This document shows positions 10,960 to 22,401 of a DNA stretch of 64,000 nt, in pieces (the stretch's first letter is position 1; each line of letters opens with the position of its first letter). Source of the DNA: Pholis gunnellus (lineage: Eukaryota; Chordata; Actinopteri; Perciformes; Pholidae). Position numbers and translations under genes: made by a program. The DNA lies in the NCBI GenBank assembly GCA_910591455.2, contig OU342808.1, positions 20,221,714 to 20,285,713 on the forward strand, written 5' to 3'. The notes beneath the pieces were generated by a model. That model made no database searches and had not been told where the DNA came from. It saw only the letters and a program-made list of their open reading frames with translations.

Positions 10960-13900
10960 GTGAGCGGACAGGTCTTTGTTTGACGCTAAACTGCATGTGC
11001 ATTGCCTTTCATAGACAGAAATGTTTACTTTGTTTTCATTCATCCACCACCGTTGGAAAACACAAGGAAATCCATGTATTATCAAGGGTTTGTCATAATC
11101 TGTAATATTAGCAGTTAAACCATCCACAAAGAAACACTCATGTTAAATCATACTACAGTGACCAAAGCAGTAACAGATGCACTCTTAAGCACAACTAATG
11201 CATAAAATCAGAGGCAAAAGACATTTGTATTTGTCTGTATATGTCACCAATCAAGTGTTACTGAAGTGGCATTCTTCTCCCTCTTGTTCTAGATAAATCT
11301 CGTCTAGCACAATTAAAGGCAAGGCGGAGGTCCGGCGTTGGTGTCCGCGGCTCCCCAGAGACAAACTCCCTCATCCGCTTCATGGCACAACAGAGGATGA
11401 AGACTCCACCAACCTTCCAAACCCCAGAGGTGAGATCCTTCATGGGATACATTTGAGTAAATCTCGCAGACCTTTGTCACATCCTATTCCTGTGTGAGGC
11501 AGTATTTAGATTGCAGTCTGGCTTTTGGTTGGCTCTCTGTGATCAATGTTGAAACTGACATATTTTCCTGATACTGTACGTGACGATACGGCACACTTTC
11601 TGTAAAGAAATGTTGTGTACTGTTTTCCCTTGTCGGATGCAAACGAGGATTGCCATCACTACGTCTACAGTGTGTGTTCACATACGTGCTCTCTGATAAA
11701 GAACTTGCTGTCAACAGAAGTTGCTTTGACTCACTCTAGCTTCAAAAGGGGATTACAGACAAATTGAGACACATTCATTTCCATAGACATACAGTGAGAT
11801 ATTGAGATTTTTAAAGCTTATCAGCTTCAGAATAAGTTTTACTATATCCTGATCTAAGGGGCTGACAGGCTATCATGTCCGGCTTGTTTAACACGTGTTA
11901 GCTGGTGTGGGGTTACTGGTGTTGTGTCCCGATATAGACCTTACAAGCATCATTAAGCTGCTGTATGCAGACATCCGTCTACTTATCACGCCCAATAAGT
12001 GGTCACATCAACAGTAGCTTTTTGCATCAGCATAAGCTTAAGGCAGCAAATGAACAGAGCAGAAGAGAAAAGCATGGAGCTCCCGTTGTGACAGTGGCAT
12101 TTTGAATGACTTCTGGCAAATGCTGTTAAATGCAGCAGTATTACGTATAGTGGATTGATGTTGCACTGAAAATTCCAGCTTGGCGGCCCACCACATGTGA
12201 ATGTAGCAGAAACTCTGCATGAAAAGACACATTCTGCCACATGTGTAGATCAAGTAGCTTATGATATATATACAGTATATCATTATTTTAAGAGGATAAC
12301 TTCAATGTACACATAGAACTTTTCACAGCCTTTGCAATGATATTGACGTGGTCTTATATAAAATATAATATGCTGAAATATCATAACATCATAAAGAAAA
12401 GACTTATCTGAGTCTATCTTATTGCACATTTGAAGAGAACAATTTAGGAGAGTCTGTGTCTTGATGGAGACATCTTTGGTTAGATTTCATTTGTATCTCA
12501 TATGATCATTGTGAAAGTAGCTATTACACTTAATAAATATGAATAGTTAGTATTACTCAATGAAAACAGTCTTCTTTCATGAAAGCTGGGCTCTCCCAGG
12601 CTGCTTTGTAATGGAAATACTAGTGTGAAGGAATACACAGGATGACTCGAATATGTTGACTCCACAATAACATCCGTTTACACTTTTCAAATCAATTCTG
12701 CTCTATTCTCTGCAGTCCATCCGTGTTTTCAGTATGCCCCAAACCACAATATGTTTCAGTCTCCTTTTTAGTTGGACTAACAATAGACAACCTCTGAGTC
12801 TTTACTTTTTCATGTTTTCTGATGCTGTTAAAGCTTTGTTTACATCAGCATATATTCTCAGTTATGATCATTTGAGAAACACACAATTCTTCTTAATTAT
12901 GCACATCATTTGTATATGACAAAATAATTTAGGATTAAGCTTGTAAACAGCTTCTATGATATTCTGTCCGAGCGCACTCGTTGCTTTAGATGGGATGTTG
13001 CTGACCAATGAAGGAGAAGAGGTGGGCATTGACAAGCCAATGGCACAAGTCTGCTCACAAGCACAAATTCGTTGTGCAAAGGATTCAAATGAAAGCTATG
13101 CATTCAGCCATATGTTGGCAAAACTGTGCATGTTTGGAACACAGGGAGCATATTAAGGACATTATGCTGCAGAAGTGGTTTAAGAAGTTTCTCTGGACTT
13201 TTGGTGTTTTTCTCTGCAGGTGATGAGTCTGATAATAATACGTAATAGTAATGACTGAATATTCTTGCCGTTAGATGATGCACAGCTCAGTTAACTTCTA
13301 AAAGTAATATTCCCAGATTGTGTGTGTGTGGAAGTAGTTTGTGATAGATGTCCTTCCTCTCGGTAATTCTGTAATCTCCAAAGCCTCTGACCTGTCAAAC
13401 TGCATCACTGAGCAGATCTGTTTGTTTCTGCTGTCTCAACTCTCAGCTTGACAGAAGTAGCCCCTTCCTTCCCCGGGTCGCCTCCACGCTGAGGCAGAAG
13501 ATGGCCTCCTTCCAGAGCCTGATGGATGTGGAAGAGAGTGAGGTCTGTGATCCGATGCCAAGGCAGGACAGCAACACTGGAGGATGCATCAAGACAAGAG
13601 ATTATCTGTCTGGTGAGGCTGCCTCATTGCCACAGGATTAATAGTTTCATTTCTCAACAAGGGTCCATGCCAGTAAGACTCCTTTATGATGGCTGGAGGC
13701 ACTGTTGAGAAGCAGTGGATTAATGCATAGCACAGTATAAGTTTTACTCTGACAACATCTTGCAGCAGTATTTTCTTTAGAGCTTGGTCAGCTTCTTAAA
13801 TGGGCCAGTTTCTGAGCTGTTTGTTGCTGTAGTGAGAGTTTATCTCCATCCCTTTGATCAAGTTGTTTTTCCCAAGCAGTGCTTTTATGATATGTTTATT

Positions 13901-16900
13901 TGATATGGGATCTTTTATCTTCATTTAGCTGAGGTGTCCCAAAGTCCCATTTGTTTTTCTATGTTTATATAACTTGTCCTTTCGATGGGTGCTTTTTTTT
14001 CCCCCTCTGTCAGATAGGAACCGCCCTTATGGAGGGAAGGAGAACCACCCACCAATGATGACGCCCATACCCAGCAAGAGGAGGCGCATGGGCCCCGTTG
14101 AAGGCAGTGAGGTGGAGATTAAAGAGGCCAGCGCTCCTATCCTCCACATGAGCTTGAAGAAGCAGGAGGTACACTCACTCTGACCATGTACTTACTTGAC
14201 TGCTTTTAATAATTTAGCTAAAAGGGTTTCCCTCTCTGTACTTGCCTTCCATTGAATCCTCTGATTATTTTTAACTCCTCGATGAATGTTAGAACTCCGT
14301 GCTGCACGGGGCTTTTTAAACACAAGCATCCCAAAAAAAAGAGGAAAACTTTCAAGCGAAGCAAGTTTGATTTAAGTGCTGTGTATGGAGCTTTATTTAT
14401 TTATAATTACATCTTTTGGGGGTTTTTTTTACTCAGAGCTTCCACTTGCTTTCTGTAAAGTGCAACATCAAGTTTTAAGATACCAGTCTCATTCTAAACT
14501 ACACTGAAACAGCAGTTTGTTAAATCTGCGTTTCCTGTATCCCTGGTAGTAGTGTTGTTGCTGTTGTGGTGCTGTGTAGCAGAATGAAACAGTGGGAATC
14601 CCTTGATCATATCCACAGGAAGAAGAAGAAGAAAAAGAACCAGTGATGCAGGTTGTGGCACAAGGACCACTGACATCCCGTGAGACTGTGGAAGAGGCCC
14701 ACGCTGTGCTTATATCCCCGACCCTTCACGTTGACCCTGAGCTACAAACCTGCTCCCCTGCTAAGAACCAGCAGGTTTGGTCTTAATCCAGACTTGAACT
14801 CACACACGTGCACACAAAAGTTAGGAGTGGATCACAGAGACATTTATAGAGACCTTTGTGATGCTGCTATGACGCAAATACCTTCCCACTGTGTAACAGA
14901 ATGACTTTACCATTTTCACACAAACATCAAAAACATCCACAGGTCTAACCATGGAACCAGTGAAGATGTGTTTTTTAATTGACCGCACAACCAGATTCAG
15001 AGAGAATTCAAGCAGATTTTTTGTTGTTTTTACTGCCAAAGGGAAGTGAAGTGACATTTGTAACATTAAGTAACCAAGCACACTGTTTTCTTAATGCTCA
15101 GTATAGCACACTTCCGTCTCAAACATGGTGCCAAGCAGTAATCGTATGCATCTCAACTGCAGCCCCATAGCAGGCAATCACAAGTCGGAGCTACAGTAAT
15201 GGGATTGTGACAATCTCCTCCCTCAACAGAGCGTCTCGCCCTCAACGTGTCTGGTCACGCAGGCGACGAGACAGAAAGCACCATTTTTACAAATGTCATA
15301 CAATGCCACTTAAAGGTCTCTCTGTGTTTTCCCACTCCAACATTCATCTTCATCTAAGATAAAAAACGTTTCTTATTCGCTAGTATGCAGCTATAGTGGA
15401 CCTGTATTTGTTGTGTAGAGCTAATGCTAAATATGCATTTCCTGGTCCTTCTTCCCCACATTGAACGTTTTTAACAGGTGAACCACTTTGATCAGTGCTG
15501 ACAGCTGTGGTTCAAACCAATTGGTTTACACAACAACATTTGGACATTGTCCATGCGATCAGTCTTACCCACTGTGAGGTTACTGGAAGAAACCGATTCT
15601 ATACACAATAATTCGTACTGAACAACCTGCTCTGTGAAGCTCCTTGAACTACAGCTCATATAATCCCTCTCAACAGGACGATGTCTTTGAACTCCAAAGC
15701 CTCGGCCGACCACCGCCCAATGATTCTGCAGCGGCTTCACCGGCCCGGCCCGCCCCCCCCTTCCACATCCCCTCTCTTCCCTCTCTGTTGGAGATGAAGC
15801 CCACAGGTAAACACACAGTACTCTCAGCGGCCGCGCAGGAGTAACTGACCTTTTTATCTCGGTTCAAGCCTGCCTTTGAGGCTCGGTGCACAGCGTTCTG
15901 CTGGATGCAGCGTATCCAGGCTGAATACCAGGAGAGTGTTAACCTTTTTATTTTCTGAAAAGAAATTGTGTTAATTAACGGCATTTGAGTCGTGTGTATT
16001 GGAGAACACTGTGTGTGTTTTTAGCTACAAGGGGAGTGTTAATAGTTCTCATCAAATAGACCAAACATGGGATGAATGTGCAATGTGGGGATCAGCACCC
16101 ACAACTCACAACACCTGGACTCGATGAGCAAATTCAATCGTCCCAATATTGATACCACAGACATTACTTTGACCCAGTGAAAACGCTTCTTTTAATTGTG
16201 TAAGAAAGCTGCAACATGACAAATTTATAGGAACTTCTGCTTCATGATAATTAGGTAGTCCTTTATATCTCAGATAGTTGAATTATAAATACACTATATT
16301 AATATCTGAATATGAGTTAAAAAATTCCCGTATGTCATATCTTGTCATAGTTTCAGTTTCTTCTACTATTTGCTTGTCTAACTGGCATATCAGTGTCTGA
16401 AAAACTTAATCAATCTCTCTTAAACTTCTGAACCCTAAATCATTTTTGTGATCAGTTCCTTTTGATGTAAAACAGCAAGATTTTAAAGCGAAGAATCTTT
16501 ACTCTCTGCCTCTGCGTACATTGTGTAATGAGGGCAGCAAAAAACGCAAATCATTTGTGCGTTGAAGGGATGACTGTCTTTGCTGGGGAGGACGACTCCA
16601 CCGGGACCTCCACGGTGAAGAAGAAGAAGAAAAAGACGGTCTGCTTTGGAGGTCCGCTCTCTCCTGAGTTCTTTGATAAGTACCTGCCTCCCAGCACACC
16701 GCTACAGAAGGGGGGCACGCCGGCCCGGGCGCCCACACCAGGTGGGAGCTTACAGCCGCGCTCGGTGCTGAAGACGCCGCAGAGAAGTGAATCCCAGACA
16801 GCAGCAGCGGCACAGCCAGATCTCAGCAGCCCTGCTGTGTTCGGTGCCTCGCCGACACTTGCAATGCCTCGCAACCGCAGAACGCCTTCTGTGGGAGAGG

Positions 16901-19900
16901 ATGGAGAAAGATCGGTAATGTTTCTGTGATGCCCTGGTGTCTATACTGCTCTCTACATGTCGTAAAATAGTAAATAACCCGGGTGTCATAGCACGGTTAT
17001 AACATGTGTAATTAACATTATTTATGGTCCTTTTCTATTTAGAGTGTCACGGCCTTCCAGTGGGTAGCATGCACAATACCAGGGCCATAATTACTGTTAT
17101 TGATTACACCTGTTGACCCTGCAATGACATGGCACAGTGGCTGCTGTGAAAAGGGCCGATCCAAGTCGCTCTCAGCTACAAACAACTAGATTTATTTGTT
17201 TATTCGTACTGACATATGTAACAGTGTGACACTACGGTTTTAGTTTTCTCTTGGTATGCTTTTAGATGATAACTGGATGAAATTCTGAATGAGTGATGTT
17301 TAATAATTGTACTTACTTACAGGAACCAGAATATGTCTCACTATGTGTTTGTTACAGTCAACATTGTTTGTTTGTATTTTGTTGTCCTAGATTGTTTTCC
17401 CTTTAATGGAGGAGATTGACTCTGCGGGGACGAGGAATACAGGTTGATTATTCTACTTTACTTACCCTGACAGTTCCAGCCTATTGTCTCTGGTAGAATG
17501 CAGTCAGACTGTAATGATAACTGCTCTTTCCATTTGTTGAATTTTCAGAATGTCTGTGGGAAGCCCAGCCGTTGAATTTAAACGCTGCTTTCTACGAGGA
17601 GTCCCTCTCTCAGATTCTGACAGGTGAACTACCGTTTTTCCTTTCATTGACACTTAACTTTATGTCTCCGTCTCTCCTGTTCTGCACCTTCTCTCGTCTC
17701 TACAACACAAATTAAATTTAAGTTTAAGTTAGCTGAAGAAAGCAAGCCAATTGCCAGTGTTTGAGTGTGTAAAAAGGCAAATATGGGACATGTTAAACCA
17801 CGGTATCAAAGACAGTGGGACCTTTGTCGTTTGGATTCAGCTATATCAAAGTCCTGTTCAACCAATGTTTAGTCTCTGTTATCATTAACAATGCTAACCC
17901 AGCTATTACCTACAGCTGACAGACTCAATAGATGTCATTTCAGCTATAATACTGTCAATTGTCCTCAGAGTCTGAGACCAATCCCAGCACACCCTCCCAG
18001 GTGGGTGCCCTGGGTGAGCCTACAGCCTCGCCAGAGAAGGAGAAGCAACATGAAGCAGATGTGGAAGCTCCAGCTCCAGCCCCGTGTAGAGACCGGAGGA
18101 AAAAGGTCTGCCATCGTTGTAGCTTCTGTGGTTTTTTTATCTACTTTCTTGGATGGGTCATTTTGGGTTCACAAGATATAGTTTTACAAGTTTGCTTCCC
18201 ATTTATTCAGTAACAGTGTGTTCATCACCAGATTATTACCATCCTCTATAGATTTCCGTACTGTGAATAATTCATTTCATCCACTAAAACTTCTAAATCT
18301 CAGCAGCAGCAGCAGCAGCCAGGACCCGAGCATGCACCTAGCAGTGAGGCTCCAGCTCGCTCCAGCAGTCAAAAGAGAAAGGTCTGCTATTACTGCCAGC
18401 TGTTTTCAGCTTGATTTCACTTGTGCAAAACTCCATTTACCAGACGAGACGTCTTTTTAATAATTTAGGGGTCATAACATGCTCCCATTTAATCTACTGT
18501 TTAATTCCACTGGATCTGAATGAAATCTCATGCGAGGATATCAACTTTATGTTTGCAAGCAAGTGTGGCAGAGAGACGATCATATAATGTATCCTCATGC
18601 CAGCTCTGTGCTCCCCCAGCAGCCGGAGGAGAGCCAACCTGTGAAGAGGTCGACGCGCTCCGCTGCCAAGACGGCCTCTGGGAAGATGAAGGTGAGTTGG
18701 CGGAGTCTGCTCGTTTGATTTCTCTTTACACGGCTCCACTGAGGGATTCCGGGAGGCAGAAAGAAAGTCTCGGAGCTGATAGCGATCTATCTACGGCTTA
18801 CTTTGCCTGAGTTGGGAGAAAAACAACTGTGTGTATGCCCCAGGGTTATTCTTCCCAATGACCTTATGACACACACCACAGGATTATAAATGATGACAAT
18901 TCTATTATGAAATCTTACATTTTAAGACGTTAACAAATAATAATGCCTCAGACGCCTTGTTTGAAGGCAGTGTGGATAGCTGAAGCTGCCTTTACTGTAG
19001 CTCACATTGCAACATTTCCAGAGTGTGTAGTGTCTTCTGACAGCTTTGTAGTTGTTTTATTTCTTTATTTTTATACAGGTTCCAAGTCAGGGCTGTGTTT
19101 GAGTTTGCCAAATAACTTTCAGTTCTGTAATTTGACTCCGCAGAATGACGTGGGTAGAGATTTAATCAAAGCAGTGTGTAAATACACAGCGATCCACGGT
19201 AGAGCACACGGTGTCGTTTATATTATATATTATTACCCTCTGAAAATGAATTGGTACATCTCAAAAGGTGTATCTGGATACATAATGCATTTGGACAAAA
19301 TGATGCTGTCTTAGGGAATAGTGGCCCCAGCTCCTGTAGGAAGGCAATGCTCTAACTAAACTGTCTGATTATATGTTTTATTTATGATAATAATTATTAT
19401 TAGTTCAAATAACCACAGCTTCTGACATGGCGCCGACACAATCAGCACACGGAACCCCTCCACAAAAAAACATCTTAATTGATGTACTTACTGAGGATGA
19501 CATAATGAGGTGCTATCACATTTCAGTTTACGCGGACATGTCAATACAAACCTCTTTAACGGTGCAGGATTGTCTTTCCACAGAGGAGCTCGGCAGCAGC
19601 GCGGCGATGGAACCGGGACGTGGACCACTCCCTGTACGGCTGCCGGGCGTACGCCTCCAAGAACCCCGGCCTGAGTCCCATCACTGAGAGGCTGGCCCTC
19701 ATCGTCCAGTCAGCAGCACAGCAGACGTCCTGTACGAGCTGCTCAGGTACAAAAAGAATGCAGATAATAGCTTTATCTTTACATTATTGATAGGCAATTA
19801 TGGCTTTTGCTTTTATGCTCTCAGAAACATTGAAATATCATATATCCCATGTACATTTTTCCATGTACAACCCTTCACGAAATGTATTATTTATTCTTGA

Positions 19901-20857
19901 AAATGGCATTCATTTCCCTGATATGTTTTTTTATTTTTGTCATTTCGCCCTACAGCCCCAAATTATGAGACCCACTCGAACCCTGAGATGGCTAACGACA
20001 CAGCAACAGGTGGCCTCACTGTAAAGAACGCTTTGGAAAATCCCTCCAAAGATTCCGTCACATCTCCAAACTCCAGTAAAAGAAACGGCACAGCGAAGGG
20101 CAGGAGGCTGCCGGGGCCGAGAGGACTGAAGAAGAAGAAGAAGAGGAAGGGCAGTGCTGCTAATGATGCCCTGCTCAGTGAGGAGACTCCGGATCAGGCT
20201 GGAGGAAAGACCGAGGACCAAACCACTACAAACCTTGAGGCGTCAAGCGAAACCCCGCTGGACCGCACTGTACCTGAGCAGGGAGAAGTCGACACTGAAC
20301 ATAATGCCCAGATTCCTGCAGATACAGATGCACTCTGCACAGACTTTGATGGAAAATTAGAATCCCCTGGAAGTCTGGAGGCACCCACCTCAGACTGCCC
20401 ACCTTCAGGTGGAGAATCCAACGACACTTTGAGTCGGTCAGCACAGAGAAAACGTGACAACGTCTTATTGCTGCAGGAGCAGGAGAACAAGGAAGAGGAG
20501 GAGAAGGAAGAGGGAGACCAAGCAGCTATTGAGCAGGAAAACATCAGGCCATGCTCCGATAGCCAGGAAGAGGTGGAAGTAGCCGATATACACCTCGCCC
20601 CCTGGCAGGCTGACTTTAATTTTGAAGATGTGTTCAAACCCGTTGCCGCTAGAAGGCAGCGCTCAGTGCGCCGCAGCCTGAGGAACAAGAGCACCACGGA
20701 GCACAGCAGCAACAGTGCCGGTCTCGCCTGGCTGGCTTGGACCTCCCCTGAGTCCAGTAAAGAGTCCCGCAGGAAGACCCGGGCCCGTCAGCGGCTCAGT
20801 GCTGCTCCACCCGTCCAACCTTCGCTCCACGAGGAGACACAAGACAACGCCTCGTGA
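10785..20857 (+). CDS. cdca2: Cell division cycle-associated protein 2 (Repo-Man), PP1-targeting chromatin protein
   Basis: Repo-Man brings protein phosphatase 1 to chromatin at anaphase to remove histone H3 phosphorylation. Coding exons: 10785-10959, 11293-11429, 13447-13612, 14014-14168, 14619-14774, 15677-15806, 16456 or 16538-16914, 17391-17442, 17549-17623, 17969-18105, 18304-18381, 18620-18691, 19584-19746, 19956-20857. Phases agree throughout if exon 7 starts at 16538, giving about 924 residues (human about 1023). Diagnostic blocks are LAQLKARRRSGVGVRGSPET in exon 2, ASTLRQKMASFQSLMDVEE in exon 3, the PP1 module (TVCF then SPEFFDKYLPPSTPL, about residues 340-361) shared only with Ki-67, RDVDHSLYGCRAYASKNPGL in exon 13, and the basic/acidic C-terminus ending in RSLRNK and GLAWLAW. 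No Ki-67 FHA domain is present. The ATG at 10785 directly follows the acceptor and opens MATAEINTDGG. Confidence 0.88.
11293..11429 (+). CDS. cdca2: cdca2 coding exon 2
   Basis: Acceptor TTCTAG, donor GAG|gtgaga. It carries the Repo-Man signature AQLKARRRSGVGVRGSPET and then NSLIRFMAQQRMKTPP. Phase 1 in, 0 out. Confidence 0.92.
11430..13446 (+). other. cdca2 intron 2 (longest in the gene)
   Basis: About 2.0 kb, AT-rich. I see no coding homology. A short palindrome ATGATATA...TATATCAT lies at about 12261-12281. Confidence 0.7.
13447..13612 (+). CDS. cdca2: cdca2 coding exon 3
   Basis: Acceptor TCTCAG, donor TCTG|gtgagg. It reads RVASTLRQKMASFQSLMDVE, a block conserved in Repo-Man. Phase 0 in, 1 out. 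Confidence 0.9.
14014..14168 (+). CDS. cdca2: cdca2 coding exon 4
   Basis: Acceptor GTCAG, donor GAG|gtacac. It encodes GKENHPPMMTPIPSKRRRMG; KEN is a possible APC/C degron, and PSKRRR a possible nuclear localisation signal. Both are inferred from motifs only. Confidence 0.88.
14619..14774 (+). CDS. cdca2: cdca2 coding exon 5
   Basis: Acceptor CCACAG, donor CAG|gtttgg. It opens with an acidic EEEEEKEP run. The frame is open in phase 0 across the whole exon. Confidence 0.8.
14775..15676 (+). other. cdca2 intron 5
   Basis: Nothing recognisable beyond splice sites. The other cdca2 introns over 300 bp (10199-10784, 10960-11292, 13613-14013, 14169-14618, 15807-16455, 16915-17390, 17624-17968, 18692-19583) likewise hold no gene or repeat that I can support. 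Confidence 0.65.
15677..15806 (+). CDS. cdca2: cdca2 coding exon 6
   Basis: Acceptor CAACAG, donor ACAG|gtaaac. Proline-rich, ending FHIPSLPSLLEMKPT. Phase 0 in, 1 out. Confidence 0.85.
16538..16914 (+). CDS. cdca2: cdca2 coding exon 7: PP1-binding module
   Basis: It encodes KKKKKKTVCFGGPLSPEFFD and then KYLPPSTPLQKGGTP, matching the PP1-docking RVxF plus KiR-SLiM module of Repo-Man and Ki-67; here the docking core is TVCF. Donor TCG|gtaatg. The start is uncertain. Acceptor GGGCAG at 16537 keeps the frame but has a poor pyrimidine tract. Acceptor GATCAG at 16455 looks stronger and opens 36 protein-like codons (VPFDVKQQDFKAKNLYSLPL...), but these run into a TGA unless one base is missing in the A6 run at about 16538-16544. 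Confidence 0.78.
17391..17442 (+). CDS. cdca2: cdca2 coding exon 8
   Basis: Acceptor TCCTAG, donor ACAG|gttgat. It reads IVFPLMEEIDSAGTRNT, phase 0 in, 1 out. The donor is not ideal after position +2. Confidence 0.7.
17549..17623 (+). CDS. cdca2: cdca2 coding exon 9
   Basis: Acceptor TTTCAG, donor ACAG|gtgaac. It reads ECLWEAQPLNLNAAFYEESL and then SQILT, phase 1 to 1. Confidence 0.8.
17969..18105 (+). CDS. cdca2: cdca2 coding exon 10
   Basis: Acceptor CCTCAG, donor AAAAAG|gtctgc, which is weak. It reads ESETNPSTPSQVGALGEPTA and ends in the basic RDRRKK. Confidence 0.75.
18304..18381 (+). CDS. cdca2: cdca2 coding exon 11
   Basis: The acceptor lies within a run of six CAG triplets, so several acceptor choices are possible, each changing the number of leading glutamines. 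It ends SSSQKRK before AAAG|gtctgct. Phase 0 to 0. Confidence 0.65.
18620..18691 (+). CDS. cdca2: cdca2 coding exon 12
   Basis: Acceptor CCCCAG, again followed by a CAG. It reads QPEESQPVKRSTRSAAKTAS and then GKMK, donor AAG|gtgagt. The SGKMK end corresponds to a block in mammalian Repo-Man just before the RSLYG region. Confidence 0.82.
19584..19746 (+). CDS. cdca2: cdca2 coding exon 13
   Basis: Acceptor TCCACAG, donor TCAG|gtacaa. It contains DVDHSLYGCRAYASKNPGLS, the clearest counterpart of the mammalian VDRSLYG-YASKKP block. Phase 0 in, 1 out. Confidence 0.92.
19956..20857 (+). CDS. cdca2: cdca2 last coding exon
   Basis: Acceptor CTACAG; stop TGA at 20855-20857. A disordered, charged tail of about 300 residues includes the basic LKKKKKRKG, the acidic EEEEKEEGD, and a C-terminal RRQRSVRRSLRNK ... 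GLAWLAWTSP block typical of Repo-Man. Confidence 0.9.
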
Positions 20858-21700
20858 GACTTTTATATGGACTACATGAACTAAGATTAAAGGGGGATAG
20901 TTGATCCAGTCATCACACCTTCATACATGCCTATCCTGTTTGTTTTAGATTAGATGAGAGGAGTTTCCAAAGAGCAGCCTGATTGTTTAATATTAGCTAA
21001 AAACATTGATGCCTTTGTTCCCTGTGAATTATTAGAGCTGACCAGTCATTTGTAGCCGGTTTCCCCTCCGCTTACCAAGCCAGTCGATACGCTCTGAGCC
21101 CAATCATCTCTGCTGACCACCTCCCGATCAATATCCAAGCACTCAGCTGGTAATCGCCGTGCATGTTCAGACTCCCCAAAGTCATTGGCTCAAGCATCTC
21201 CAAGTCGATATGTGCTCTTCATGGATGGATGAAGATGGCCGTTCTGCATTCACCATCGGCCATGCACGGCTGGGCAGGAGGAAGGGATGATGATAATAAT
21301 AATAATGGAATAGTAATGCGGGGAACACACAGAAATCTAATGAATAGGCTCAAACAATTGTGTTTATTTGTGTTTCCTCTTTTTTATATTTTTTATTTCC
21401 CCCCCCCCAGTGATCTGAACTGTTGACATACAGGTAACTGTCCAGAAGAGGGCCCCGTCCCCTTGCATTATCTGTTCTTTTAATGGACGCTTTTAATATG
21501 TGAATACGACGTTGCACCAAATCAGAAATAAGTTTGTGTGTTCTCAGTGACTTTCCTGGAATGTCAAGATGTACCTTGCTTTACTCTTATGCTGATTAAA
21601 TGCCTTGGTTGCAAGTAAAGACATCTCATCAGATCAAATTGTGTTCATTTAATCGGCTGATTTAATCTCATTTGAAAGGAATTCATCCAGATAATAAAAC
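20858..21700 (+). other. cdca2 3' UTR with candidate polyadenylation signals
   Basis: ATTAAA occurs at about 20886 and at 21595-21600; a perfect AATAAA lies at 21693-21698. Which is used cannot be decided from sequence. Confidence 0.45.
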
Positions 21701-21959
21701 GGCCGATATCTCAGTTGAGTTCAAGTACAGCAGCTTTCCTTTCACATAAACCGGGGACCTTCCGCCATAAACGAACGCGTCGCCACACAAATTGCCATCC
21801 TGATCTACATTTTGAACACGGCCAAATGTCTGGAAGTAAATTGACCTCTAACCTCAGCTTCCACCAGTCACAGATTCAAGTGGGCTCCTCTTTACTGGCT
21901 CCATCCATCTGTCGGAGAGGAGCGGAGGGAGCGCTTACAAATTGAGTTTCAAATTCAGT

Positions 21960-22375
21960 TCACATTGGAAAATTGGCTCCCGGAATGATGCATGGCTCTA
22001 ATCTATCCATCACGGGGTAATTGACTCGCTCCTTTTTCTTTTTTTTTTTACAACAAGTCAGAGCCACTTGGCTGAAGGACACCAGAGGTTTCTGTCTCTC
22101 AGTGTGCCAAAGTCTCCTCTGCTTCCCCATTAGGACACTGATGGACAGGCTTACAGTCACCGCTGTAGGTCTGGGTGGATGCCGTGGGGCTGCTGTGCCA
22201 TCTGCTGGTGGACTCGGAGAGTTGCAGACGCCCGTCATTCATCTGTCAAGTTCACAACTGTGACGAGATGAAAGAAGTCTCAGGAACTGATGCTATCATC
22301 AGGAGAGGAAATCATTTAGCAGATGCACATTCATTAGCGTCAAAGAGGCTGTTTGTTCGAATAAGAATCACTTAA
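21960..22375. promoter_or_regulatory. Candidate conserved non-coding element
   Basis: Balanced composition, non-repetitive, and dense in short AT-core and TGACAG-like motifs (for example GGGGTAATTGACTCG, TGATGGACAGGCTTACAGTC), unlike the neighbouring AT-rich filler. Purely an inference from texture. Confidence 0.25.
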
Positions 22376-22380
22376 GGCCT

Positions 22381-22401
22381 GTGTGTGTGTGTGTGTGTGT
22401 G
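22381..22401. repeat. (TG)n microsatellite
   Basis: A short TG run with TCTG interruptions immediately after. A second run followed by eight G bases lies at 22531-22550. Confidence 0.85.

Noticed and set aside
12255..12285. A possible hairpin RNA at the ATGATATA...TATATCAT palindrome
   Set aside because: Too short and AT-only; it lacks the arm length expected of a miRNA precursor.
10785..20857. Ki-67 (mki67) as the identity of the PP1-binding protein
   Set aside because: Ki-67 shares the PP1 module but has an N-terminal FHA domain and long internal repeats; neither is present, and the LAQLKARRRS and DHSLYG-YASK blocks are Repo-Man specific.
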